Source of the DNA: Eublepharis macularius
Taxonomy: Eukaryota > Chordata > Lepidosauria > Squamata > Eublepharidae
Length of the DNA stretch: 64,000 nt
Assembly (NCBI RefSeq): GCF_028583425.1
Contig: NC_072805.1
Location: 12,472,001-12,536,000, forward strand
Reading direction: 5' to 3'
Each line of letters begins with the position of its first letter. Within the stretch, counting starts at the first letter, position 1. A program made the translations under genes and the position numbers. The notes under the pieces are model-generated. The model did not search any database. It was not told the origin of the DNA and saw nothing but the letters and a program-made list of their open reading frames with translations. Positions 1 to 13,000 of this stretch are shown piece after piece.

Positions 1-948
1 GGACAGAAGATGCAAGCCAAAGATTGTTGTGGAGAACAAGACAGAGCCCTGGATGGATCCTCTCCAGTCACCTCTCCTTGCTGCTCTGCTGTTTCTCTAA
101 GCATGTATGTGTTGGTAATCAGATGGGCACCTGCAGGCAACCCCCTCCCCCCCAAAAGGATAGGCATTCCCAAAAATTAGATGCTGTTCTCAGGAGAGTG
201 GAAAAATATTAGCAATGTACCGGTGTGTGTCTGTATGTGTGTTCTGGTTCCATTAAATATAAAAATACAAAAGAAACGCAGTCTGAATTGATTATCCTAG
301 TTCATTGTTATTTGAATATCTCTTACACTTAAATGTGACCACTTGTATATTTTGCATTACTTTGTTTTGCCTTGTAAAGAGGAGGGTGTTTTACAGCATT
401 TCCTGTGTCTTCTTCTCTCACAACCACCCTGTGAGGCAGACGGATGTTACTCATTTTGCCAAAAAGAAACGGACTGGGAGAAAGGGCGTTGTCCAAGGTC
501 CTGAATGACTTTGGGTCAGAGGTGTGTGTGGGGGTGGGTGGGAAACTTTCATGGAGAAGAGGAGAATGTTGTAAACCACTTTGGGTCCTCCATTGGAGAG
601 AAAGGCAGGATATAAATGAATTAAAATAAATAAAGAGCAAGAGTCCAGTAGCACCTATAAAACTAACAAAATTTGTGATAGGGGATAAGCTTTTGTGAGT
701 CACAGCTCGCTTCTTCAGATACTTCTGGATTCTGAAGAAGTGAGCTGTGACTCAAGAAAGCTCATCCTCTACCCCAAATGTTGTTAGTTTTATAGGTGCT
801 ACTGGACTCTTTCTCTTTCCTACTGCTACAGACATACTGCTACAGACAGACTAACGTGGCTACCCGTCTTGATCTATCTTGTAAAAGAAATAAATGAAGC
901 TTTTGCGGCCAAACTCACAGCTTTGCATTTCATTTGTCTCTCTTCCAG
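1..948 (+). other. NDRG4 intron upstream of exon a
   Basis: No exon recognised. Holds the L2-like tail of a SINE at about 545-623, ending in an A/T-rich simple tail, directly followed by the foldback element at 636-887. Confidence 0.5.
636..887. mobile_element. Foldback Penelope-like terminal element, inverted arms
   Basis: Left arm (about 636-722) is the reverse complement of the right arm (about 731-825), and the right arm continues to 887. Flanks 624-635 and 888-899 match at 11 of 12 bases, a probable target duplication. Each arm holds a hammerhead-like core: CTGAAGA at 732 on +, and a second on - around 685-718. Family assignment rests on the linked GIY-YIG ORF near 42 kb. Confidence 0.65.
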
Positions 949-1054
949 GAGCACGATATCGAGACCCCTTACGGGCTGCTGCATGTGGTCATTCGGGGCT
1001 CTCCAAAGGGGAATCGCCCGGCTCTCCTAACTTACCATGATGTGGGACTCAACC
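949..1054 (+). CDS. NDRG4: NDRG4 coding exon a
   Basis: Starts in phase 0 after a pyrimidine-rich tract ending ag, and encodes [17 protein letters not shown] through YHDVGLN plus one base of the next codon. The donor is gtgagt. This is the N-terminal beta strand region of the NDR fold. It is the first recognisable exon in the window; no start codon belongs to it. Confidence 0.97.
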
Positions 1055-4000
1055 GTGAGTGTATTGTGTGATTCTAGTCTGGGAGGCGGGTGCTTGCTTA
1101 CCACTGGCCTAAGGGGATGTTTTCTGTTGGCACCACCTGTGCTCTGTCTGACAGCCAGGCCAGTGGAAGGCTACTGATGCTTATGTGCCTATGGAACTGC
1201 CCACTGCAGTGGCCAAATGAGGGCAGGAAGCTGTGCAGGCAGCACGAGCTCTTTTGAGGCATGGAGTGGGCCCATTTGAGAGACCAAATGGTGGCGACGT
1301 AGAATGGGCAAATTGGAACTATTCACTGGTCTAATAAAAAGATTTTTCCTCATCTGGATGGCCCAGGCTAGTCTAATCCTATCAGATCTCGGTGGCTAAG
1401 CAGGGTTGGCGCTGATTAGTGCTTGGATGGGAGACGACCCCCCCCCGCCGCCCAGGAAGACCAGAGTCCCTATTCAGAGGCAAGCTGTGGCAGAGACTCT
1501 GTTGGGTTCTTGCCTTGAAAACCCCAGTAGGGGGTCGCCATACGTTGACTGCAACTTAACGGCACTTTTGACAGACAGACACACACACACAGACACACAC
1601 ACACAGAGACACACACACACAGACACACACACACACACCAGAAGAGGTTTCTTTTTTATATATATTTTATTTTAAAAAGAAGAATAAATAGTAAACAATA
1701 AACCATGCATAAAGAAACAAAAATAATCTATATCAGAATACTTAAACTACATATTATTTCTCCTTTCCATCTCCATATTTACTTAAAATACTTTATATTC
1801 AACATTATATTCACCCTTATTATGCTCAGCATTTTAGATTACCAATTTAACTTTTTTACTTAACAGTCTAATAATTATTCATAGTTTTCCTTAGTTTACA
1901 GCTACATAATAAAAAAAACCTTTCAGTTTTTTCTGAAATTCTTGGATTGGTCTATTATGAATATAAGAAAAGAGGTTTCCCCATTGTACAAAATTCTTCA
2001 GAACTCAAGCAGTGCAGTCCTAAGCAGAGTTACTCCAGTCCAGTCTAAGCCCATTGACTCGGTTTAGGATTGCACTGGAAAACGTGGCTCGTATTCTTAG
2101 GTGTCCAGAGCATGGGATGAAGAATCCGTCTTTGGTCTTTGTGGAACATGAGTCACTACATGATAAAGGTTACCACCTCCCTGGTTAGTTGCCATGGTAT
2201 CTGGCAAGAGTATTTGCCACAAGTGTCAATGGTATTGTCAGGGTCTTGGTGTCCCCTGCCATACTTCGGGGGCTTGACAACCAACCCCCTGACCTGCTTG
2301 GTAAGAGCCTGGGCCAAGGACTGGACTCCAATGGACATTGTGCTCTTATGTTAGAGACAGCCCCTGTCTCTGTCCTGAGAAAGCGTACAGAGGCGGGGGT
2401 CCCTCCTGAGCTTATCTGCTTGTCTCCTAAGAAGAATAACTGTTGTCATGGACACACAACCTTGGAACTTCTGAACTTTCTAAAACATCCTCTTTGCTCT
2501 CATCCTTAGTTGCTTTGCTTTTGCTTACATATACACCGTAGCTATTGGGGGATGGGAAGTGGGAACCTGGCAGTACTTAGTTAAGGGGGGTGGGAACTTG
2601 GCTGTACTTAGAATTCAATATAGTTTTGGAGCTTGGCACAGAACTTCATTCCTGGCAATTAACCTGTAATGGATTGCTGAACTAGTAGATTATCAATAAA
2701 GCTTTAACTCCTGCAGTTCTGGACTCATGCAGTGAAGTCATTGAGATCTACTTAGTAGAACCTTACAGGTATGTGTTGGAGTTGTGTAAAGGATTTCTTT
2801 AAAAGTAATTGCATTGTGTCCCACCCTCTCCATGTTCCAGAGGTTCTGTGTCCCACAAACCATTGCTAACCATCTAACTCTGTGCAGTCCTAAGCAATTA
2901 CAGCATTCTCTTCCATTGACATCAGTGGGCTTAGAAGGGGGTCACTTTGCTTAGCAGCCAGACAATGCTGGATATTGCATTATAGCAATAATTACCCTCC
3001 TGTGTTGTCTTGTTCACACAGGAAAATCCAGTTGTGAATTATTGTAACAATAACAAAATATCCAGTGATGCAGGTGGCATGATTATTACCAGATGGAAAT
3101 GATTCCGTTACTCTTTCTGTGGCAAAATGTATAAGAGCAATAATTAAACACCAGAGAAATTACATTAAATAAGGTTCTTCCCATTTTAATTTCTGCTCAA
3201 GGCAATATGAGCAGCGAGACAGACAGACCGACTTCCTATCTATCTAAGCTGGCTTCTAGTTTCTCTGGGCAAATTCCAAGCACTAGAATTAACTTTTAAA
3301 GCCCCCAAACAGTTTATAACTTCTGGAACGGCCTGTCTGAGGGCACCAGTGAGTCTCCCCCCCACCACTTCTCTGTTCTGCAAGATAGAGTTGTTCAGGA
3401 GGGCTTTCTTGTAGAGGAGTAGAGCTGTGAGCTTTGGTGTAATGGATCAGCTCAGGAGATGACCCCTCTTAGGGACGATGTGTTTTTCCTTCCAGTCCTT
3501 CAATCTCGGCCCCACTACATTATGTTGGTTTACTAGGAATCTTTGTTGGTAGACTCAAATATTTTCATTTTTTGTCATCCACTTGCGTATTGACTGAATA
3601 GTTTTGTGATAATAACATTCTTTGCTGTTAATGTTTACGTGTCATCATTGTTCAAATGTTATATTTCGTAGTGAGCTTTCTGATTATCTGAATAGTTCTA
3701 TCATAATTATAACCCGCTTTGTGTCCCAGTGGGAAAGACGGGCTACAAATGAATATAAATAAAATGAATAACACTAGCCCTGGGGTCAGCTAGAGAGTAC
3801 CTGCTTGTGTGTCTCACTACCATCAGAGGTTGGAGGCAAGTGCACAGAAGGGAGCCTTCTCAGCAGCGGCCCCAAGATTTTGGACTTGACCCCCCTGGAA
3901 TGTATGCTTGACTTCTTCCCTCTTTTGAAGGACTAGTGCAAACTACCCCTGTCTGCCCAGCAATTGCTGTAAGATTTTATTTTGTTTTGAGGATTTATTC

Positions 4001-7000
4001 TGGTACCCATTCTGGATTCTGCTGGCGACTGCTGTTTTAATGCTTAATGGTGACTTCTATTGGTTTGCTATTAGCAGTTCAAAGGAAAACGGGTCCTTAA
4101 AAAAAAAAGTCCACTGGCACCTTGAAGACTAACTACATGTATTTCAGTAAGAGTTTTCATGAGTTTTCATGAGCTCAATTCTTCAGATAGACAGAGAATC
4201 TTTGAACTTAGTCTGCAGTTTGCAGGCAGACTGGAATGCGTATTGTTCCTCTCCTTTAAATGCTGTGGAGTCCTGGAGTGAGAGGATGTGCACTCTTTGA
4301 CCTGCTCTTCCCCCCTGAGGTCTTCACAGTTCTCTGCTTGCATTAAGAGGTGCTACTACAGGCTCTGGAGAGCAGCAGAGATGCTGGGGGACTTCACGAA
4401 AGAGGCAGAGTAGTGCAGTTTTCCAGTCCTTTCTCATCTCTTAAATGGAACCACCTCAGGTAGGTTAGTGATTCCCCCCCCCCCCCTACACACACACACA
4501 CACAGACATGATGGATGCCTCCGGCTATGCATGTGTAGGTGTTGCAACAGCCTGATTGGCTAATTCCAGAGGAGGCAGCGGCTGCTGCAGCGAGTAGGCC
4601 GTGAGACCCCTGTCATGTGAGCCTCAGGAAGCTGCTGCTGCTTCCAGGAAAGTCACCTTGGAGTTCTGCAGAAAGGAGGAAGGAAAAGCCGCTTCCAGGC
4701 TGCCAGAGAGATGGGTGGGGGCTAGAAAAGGCAGCGACAGAGCACAGGATGGGGAACAAAGGCTGATTCCCTGCAGGCCCGAGCCAGCTGGGCTGGGGAG
4801 CTTTGCAGGAGGCAGCCCACGGAGCCAGTGTGGAGGAGTGATCAGACTAGGTTCTGGGAGACCCAGGTTCAAATCCACCACTGCTGCGAAGATCACTGGT
4901 TTGCCCTGGGATGGTCATTCTCTCTCTCACCCTAACAGCAAGGTAAAAATAGCATAAAACAATAGGATAAAAGAAACATTAAGGCAACATATTAAAAACC
5001 AAACTAAAAACAACTTATGTTCCAACCAGCGGGTGTGTTGCCCTTTCCCGAGGCTGCCCCAAAAGCTCTCCAGTACAGCTGTGTTTTGCAGCCTTGATGG
5101 AAAGCCAAGAGGCTAGGAGTTCCCCTGCCCTCTTCCAGGGGCTGTTTGGAGGCACGGAGGAGCCACTGAGAAAGCTCAAGCTTGAACCATGGCAGATTGT
5201 GTCTTCAGGTTTATCCAGGCTTACTATGGATCTGGACTGGTTAGGTGGTCAGGCACAGGAAGTGGTAACTACCAAAAAGACACCCCAGAATGGTTCAAAT
5301 GATATGCTGGCAAAAACAACAACAACATGTCTGATTCCGAGGGACTGCTGGGTCAAGACCCTATCAATTTGCTATTTATAAAGATAAAATACTTCAGAGC
5401 TCATGACACTTCCTACCTGTTCCTTTCAGCTGAGTATGCAGGATGTTGAACCTGGGGGCTTTCTGTATACAAACCAGGTTCTCTATTGCTGAGCCCCAGG
5501 AGCTATTTAATTAACCAGGACTCTAGTCGCTGAAGCACTAACTCCGGTATCCGATGTATTTGGGAATGGCCTGCAAAAGGGGCTTCCTTCCTCACCATTT
5601 CTTCCAGCAGACTGCCTGTGGGAGTAGCTCAGATTGCACTGCAGAGAGCAGTTTTTGTTCTGTGTCCCTTTGGCCTTTTACTCTCCTCTCTGCTCTCTTC
5701 CCCTACTCTGATCTCTTTCAGACAAGCTTTGCTTCAACACTTTTTTCAACTTTGAGGATATGCAGGAGATCACGAAGCACTTCGTTGTGTGCCATGTGGA
5801 TGCTCCTGGGCAACAAGTAGGAGCGTCACAGTTTCCGCAGGGGTAGGTATCTCTAGGTAGAGACCCAACTCCTTCTCCCTCAAGAGAGCGGATGTGCGTG
5901 GGAGGAGCTGCTTGGCAGCCCATTTTCAGCCCCTCCCTTCTTCACGGTGCCCCCTGATTTTTCTGCTTCCTGCAATCCCTTAGTGGGTTTCTGTTCCATC
6001 TCAACTGGCCGCACCTCTGGGGCTTGGGCTTCAAAGGTCCCTAAGCTTTCACCATATAGTAGCTTCCCTTGGGAAGAGGAGTTTTCCACAACCCTGCTGT
6101 TAACCACGTTGGCTGTGTGAATTGGACCCCAAATCAGGGTAAAAGTGAATGTCTACAAGACTAGCTAAGGCATAAGAAAGTTAGATGGTTTAGTGCTGCC
6201 AGTAAGACTGGAGCAGCCACATAGCCATCAATAGGAGGAAAGAAGGAACGAGCACTTCCTCAAGTCAAAGGGCAGCACTCCGGGGACAGAGGATGTGCTT
6301 GTCCAAAGGGGGAGATTAGGGTTTCTCAGACAGCTGCTGGCTCCTGTTTGTGCCAAGCAACTTCCAGACCCCCCTGGTCCCTCTTGGGCATCCCAGGCCC
6401 TCCGTCAGGACACAGCCTCATCTTTTTTCTTATTCTGTCTTCACAGGTACCAGTATCCTTCCATGGACCAACTAGCTGCCATGCTGCCTAGTGTGGTCCA
6501 GCATTTTGGGTGAGTTTTGCTGTTCCTTGTTGTGACAAGACAGAGCATCACTTTTCAAGGGAGCAGCAGATAAAAAACATCACAAGCAAGGGTGCAGGTC
6601 TGATGAAGGGAGCTTTGGCTCTCAGAAGCTGGAAATCTTGTTGGTCTTTACGGTGGACTCAGATCTTGCTCTTTTACTGCAGACCAACATGGCTGCCCAC
6701 CTGAAACTGTTTCCAAAAATGGCATTAGCTCTACAGAGTGCTGAAGGCTGGCCTAATAAGGCCTCCATTCAGGTGTAGTCCTTAGTTTGAAGCACGTAAG
6801 CATAAGTTAGCTGGGTTTCATGCTACAACCCAGTTCAACAGGTATTTGTTGATGCCATTGTCAAGTAGGAAGCCTGGATAGCATTGGTACGAGAGTATTA
6901 TTCTAGGAGTGGCAGAACTGCCCCAAGCATCCTAGTGCCTCATCTTTGGCACATGGGCCAACATGAATTCTGCAAACATTGAGCGACAAACTCAGGTTAG

Positions 7001-10000
7001 ACCCTAAACTGATTGAGTGAAAACTGAAGGTTGCAGCAGGAAAAAGACCAGGGAGCAGCTTCAGATGATGGATTTTCTTTTTTGTAGATTCAAGTATGTG
7101 ATTGGAATTGGAGTGGGAGCTGGTGCCTACGTCCTTGCGAAATTTGCCGTAAGTGACCTCCGACTGTGAGAAATGAGGTGGTGGGAGTCAGTGGGGTGGT
7201 GGTTAGACTGCCTGACTCAGATCTAGGAGAGTCAGATTTTAATCCCTGCTCTGCCATGGATGCTTGCTAGGTGAGGCCCCATCCTAACTTAGCTTGCAGT
7301 GTAGTTGTGTGAGGATAAATTGAGAAGAGGAGAATGTTGTAAGCCACTTTGAATGCCCATTGGGGAGAAAAGTGGGATATAATAAATAAGAGGGCTTGGA
7401 TTGAGGCCTGATGGGAAGAACCTTAGAAAGATCAATAGCTGTCCACCACAGTGTTCTCTGGCATCTAGAGCCCAAACCTATGCTTTTACTTGGAAATATA
7501 TAGATGTGTGTGACAGGCAAGCCTGATGTTGTCAGATCTTAGAAGCTAAGTAGGGTTGGCCTTGGATAATAATTGGATAGGAGACCTCCAAGGAAGACTA
7601 GGGTTGTTAACAAAGGCAGGCAATGGCAAACCACCTCTTGCTGTGAAAAACTCATCAGTCAGCTATGACTTGACAGCGCTTTCCACCATCACCGTAGATG
7701 TGCACAGGCTTGCCATTCTAAAGGCATGCTTACAAAATCTCCATCACTGTTTCTGCATCAGTTAATCCACAGCTATTGCTTACCATCTGTACAGTCCGTA
7801 TAGTGGAATAGATTGGGAACTGATCACCATCTGGGTAGACAGATCTGGGAGGCGGAATTCAGGCTGTTCTTTTAACTCTGCCCGCTTCTGCCTATTCACC
7901 TTTCTAATTTTTCCTAAACAGACATGACAGAGATCAGTTTGTAAAAGCTAAATGGTGTATATACACAGCTGCAATGTGGATCATAGCCAGAGAGGAAGGG
8001 AAGAAGAGAATTAACTCTTTAAGACCTGCTCACTTCTGCTAATTGAAACAGGGCCTGTGTGCATCATACTTTAATGGGAGAAAGATAGGTGGACACATCT
8101 TTGTCCTCCTCTTAATGGTGCAGGGAGCCAGGTTTCAGTAAGCAAAACCAAGCAGGGATTGAAGGATTAAATCCTCTCTTTCGTTCCTGCAAGTCCTGAA
8201 TCCAAATCATAGCTGGGTATGCCATTTACAAACTGATCATCATTGCGTCTGTTTGACCTTCAGATATCTTCATACATTTATAGCACATATAAAGGATCAC
8301 ATCCTGATACCATTATTAATCAATCCAGTCCAAACCCCATCTAGAATATGTACTCATTGGCTGATTCTGCACACGTTGGATAATGCACTTCCAATCCTCT
8401 TTATAGATCATTTGGAATGGATTTTTGTGTGTGCGGAACAAAAAATCCACCTCAAACAATTGATAAAGTGCATTGAAAGTGCATTATCAAACGTGTGCGG
8501 AATCAGCCACAGTTGCAGATAACAGAAGTTTTTCCACCTCTGAGTGTGCCTTGAATGAGGAAGTTTAAAGAAAACATCGCACCTCCTTTCACCATCCTCA
8601 TTTACCAGCAGGATTCGGTATTAAGGGATGGTACGTGGTGTTGGATGATTGTGATTGTGTACCCTTAGAAAAGAAAGTTCCAAAGTATTTTTCCAGTCTC
8701 TTTTTTTTTTTTTGAAAAATTTTTTATTGGGTTAGAACATTTTTATTTTTACATTACAATCAATTTTCCCCTAATTTTTCGTTTCTAACCCCCTCCCTTT
8801 CCCCCCCTTTTGTTGACTTCCAACAGCTTTCCCACCCTCTGTCCCTTTTCCCTTACTTCTATTAAATTCCTCTGTCTAAAACAGATATACATTCTCCATT
8901 ATATTAAGCAGTGCATCATTAACTCCTTTAATTATTATACACCCAAACTATACGTCTTTAGATAAACAATTTATCCCATTTTCCAGTTTTGAATAATTCT
9001 ATATAAACCTATAAAAATATATAAACCATAAAAATTTCCCACATTTAAATCAAACAATTTGATTTAATCTCTATATATTACTCATTTCAACTTTTTATGG
9101 TAATTCTATATAACTCAGATACTCAATCAATTTAACTCTTCTATACATTCAGTTTGGTGCATATAAATCTTGTCAAAGAAAGAAAATATTGTTAGTTAGT
9201 CAATCCTCATGTTTAAACCTTATCATTAATTATTCTCTATCAGTTGACCTATACATATCTATATATATCTCAATCAATTAATCTAACTGCTTATAAATTC
9301 ACATTTCTCTTCCTCCCCCGGTAAAGTCACCCCTCTCTTTTATACTTTTATTATATTTCAGTAGTTCTCAAACTGCCACAGTTTTCCTCCCACCTCCCAT
9401 TTCTTCTCCAGGTATTGTTTCAGCTTCTCCCAGTCTGTGTTGAACTGCCCTGAGTCCAGATCTCTCAGTTTTCTTGTCATCTTGTCCATTTCAGCCATAT
9501 ACAGCAATTTGTAGATCCAATCTTCAATAGTTGGTACTTCTTGTACTTTCCATTTCTGCGCATACAAAAGTCTAGCTGCTGCAGTCATATAAAAAATCAA
9601 CGTCCTATGATGGGCTGGAATTCCCTCCATTCCCAAGTTTAGCAGCAGGAGTTCTGGGTTCTTATTTATTTGAAACTGTAAAATTTCACTCATTTCTCTT
9701 ATTATTTCCCCCCAGAACTGCCTAGCTACCTCACACGACCACCACATATGATAGAGGGAGCCCTCATATTTCTTACATTTCCAGCATTTATTAGAAGTAT
9801 TCAAATTCCCTAGCGCAATCTTCTTTGGTGTCATGTACCAACGATAGATCATTTTGAAAATGTTCTCTTTAATATTGATACATGTCGTTGTCTTCATTGT
9901 AGTTTTCCACAAGTATTCCCATGCCTCCATTGTTATTTCTTTATTGAAATTTATAGCCCATTTCACCATCTGTGTTTTAACTATCTCATCCTCAGTATAC

Positions 10001-13000
10001 CATTTCAGCAATACTTGGTATACCTTGGATATTCTTTTCTTGTCTTCTTTAAGAAGGGTCTGCTCTAGTTCCGAGTTCTCTGTTCGTATGCCCCCTTTTG
10101 CAAAGTCTGAGTTGTATAAATCTCTAATCTGTCTATACTGAAACCAATCATAGTTAGGTGATAGTTCCTCTTGCGTCTTTATTCTAAGTTTAGATACTTC
10201 AATCTTAGTTATTTCTTTGTACGTTAAACATTGTTGTTCATTATCCACAGCTCTCGGATCTATCACCTCATATGGAACCACCCACAAGGGGGTTCCTTCT
10301 TGTAGGTAAGTTCTATACTTCTTCCAGATTGTAAATAGACTTCTCCTTACAAAATGATGCAGGAACATCGAGTTGACCTTTACTTTGTCATGCCATAGGT
10401 ATGCGTGCCATCCAAAAAATTTTTTATATCCCTCTAGGGCTAATAGTTTCTTATTCTTTAATGTCATCCACTCTTTTAGCCAAACTAGGCAGATTGCATC
10501 ATGGTAAAGTCTCAGATTGGGCAGTTGCATTCCGCCTCTCTCCTTTGCATCTTGTAAAACTTTTACTTTCACTCGAGGCTTCTTGCCTGCCCAAACAAAA
10601 TCTGATATTTTCCTCTGCCATTTTTCAAATTGTTTAGAGTCTCTGATGATTGGTATTGTCTGTAACAAAAACATTACTCTTGGTAACACATTCATCTTAA
10701 CTGCTGCAATCCTGCCCAACCATGACAGGTTCAATCTATTCCATTTGATCAAGTCTCTCTCTATCTGAGTCCATAATTTTTCATAATTATTCTTGAACAA
10801 ATCTATATTTTTTGCAGTCAGCTCAACTCCCAAGTATTTCACCTTGCTAGTTACTTCACAATCCGTTGTTTCCATTAACAATTGTTGTTTCTGCTTAGTC
10901 ATGTTTTTGCATAATATCTTTGACTTCTTTTTGTTAATGAAGAAACCTGCCAAATCTCCAAACTCCTTGATCTTGTCTATCACTTTTGGCATGTTCTCCA
11001 GTGGGTCTTCTACAATTAACATTATGTCGTCTGCAAATGCTCTGACCTTATATGAATAGTCCTTTATTTGTCCTTTATTTTTATTCCTCGTATTTCCTCA
11101 TCTTGTCGAATTTGTATCATCAGAATCTCCAATACTAAAATGAACAACAATGGAGATAACGGGCAACCTTGTCTTGTTCCTTTACTAATCGTCAATTTTT
11201 TGGTCAATTCATCATTCACTACAATTGCTGCAGTCTGGTCTCTATAGATTTCCTTGATTGCTCTGACGAATCTTTCTCCCAGTTGTAGCTTTTCCATAGT
11301 GGCAAACATAAAGTCCCAGTTTAAATTGTCAAACGCTTTTTCAGCGTCTACAAAGAAGAAACCAACCTCTTTGTCACAACGCTTGTCGTAGTATTCAATA
11401 GCATTGATCACTGTCCTTAAGTTGTCTCTTATTTGTCTGTCTGGCAAAAAGCCTGCTTGTTCCTCCTCTATGACTTCCGAGAGCCACCCCTTCAATCTCT
11501 CCGCCAATATCTTCGCAAAAATTTTATAGTCATTATTGAGTAGTGATATAGGCCTATAATTTTTCACGCTAGTCAGATCTTGGCCTTCTTTTGGGATCAA
11601 TGATATATTCGCTTCGCTCCAAGTGTCTGGAATTCTTTGATCCCTAAAAACTCCGTTCATCACCTCTTTTAGGAATGGTGCCAGTTCATTGGCCATTGTC
11701 TTATAAAATTTAGCCGTAAGTCCATCTGGCCCTGGCGCCTTTCCTAGATTTGCGGATTGTATTGCCATATTTATTTCCTCATCAGTTACTTCACTGTTCA
11801 GCTTATTTCTCCAAGCTTCCGAGATCTCTGGAAGTTTGGTTTTCTCCAAATATGATGCTATTGATTCTTTGTTTACTTCTTTTTTATTATACAGCTTAGC
11901 GTAAAATTTATAAAAGGCTCTGCTAATGGTAGTCTGCTCCAAATACGTTTTGTTTTCTTCACAAATTTTATTTATTATTTTCTTTTCCCTTTTCTTCTTT
12001 AATTGCCATGCCAAATATTTCCCAGGTTTATTAGCACCCTCAAAAGCTTTTTGATTCAGTCTTTTAAGGTTCCACTCCAATTCTTTGTTACTCATTGCTG
12101 TTAACTGTTCTTGAAGAATTTTGATTTCCTGATGTATTTTCTTTTTCCCTGGTCTCTTTTTTAACTGTACTTCTTTGGCCTTTATTTTCTCCTCAATCTC
12201 TTGTCTTTTCTCCTCTTTCTTTTTCCTTGCTCTACCATTTAAGTCCATTAGTATGCCCCTTACAACCGCCTTGTACGCGTCCCAAACTTTACTGGTTGGT
12301 ACTTCTTTATTCACGTTGTATTGTATAAAAAACTTAGTCTCTCTTCTCAGTGTTTCCATATTCTCACTTTCCTGTAACAGGTCCTCATTTATTCTCCAGG
12401 CTTTCCTTTTTCTCCTTTTTCCAAATTTCCACATAGTTGGGTTGTGATCTGAGCCTACCATCGGCATTATTTCTACCTCCTTAGTCCATAGCGCTAAGTC
12501 CTTTGAGGCCCAGATCATATCAATTCTTGATAATGTAAGATGCCTTGCAGAATAAAAAGTAAACTGTTTGGTTTTAGGATATTCTCTCCTCCATACGTCT
12601 TCGAGAGTCTCTTGTTGAATCAACTCAAAAAAAAGCTTTGGCAATAGTCCTCTTTTCTTTTGTGCTTTTGTAGTCTTTTTGTCTAATTCCAAATCTGTCA
12701 CTCCATTGAAATCTCCAGCAAGAATTATCTGGTCATATACAAGATCGTCTAGGTGCTTCCTTAAGTCCTCAAAGAAGCTTTCCTTTGCACCGTTAGGTGC
12801 ATAAAGTCCGACTACCAACACTCTCTTTAAGTTCCAATTACATTCCACTGCTACAAATCTAGCTTCCACATCTCTCATAACAAATTTTGGCTGCAGCTCC
12901 TCTTTTATATACAACACCACTCCTCTTTTTTTCTTGTTGGAAGCCGCTACAAATTCTTTGCCCAATTTTCCAGATTTTAAATATTTTACATCCTGTTTTC

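Noticed and set aside
1381-1432. Possible functional 5S rRNA gene
   Set aside because: Only the internal part of 5S is present and it runs into a LINE-like tail, so it is a SINE head.
1575-1640. Possible CRISPR-like or regularly spaced repeat
   Set aside because: It is a plain CA microsatellite; no CRISPR array occurs in this vertebrate sequence.
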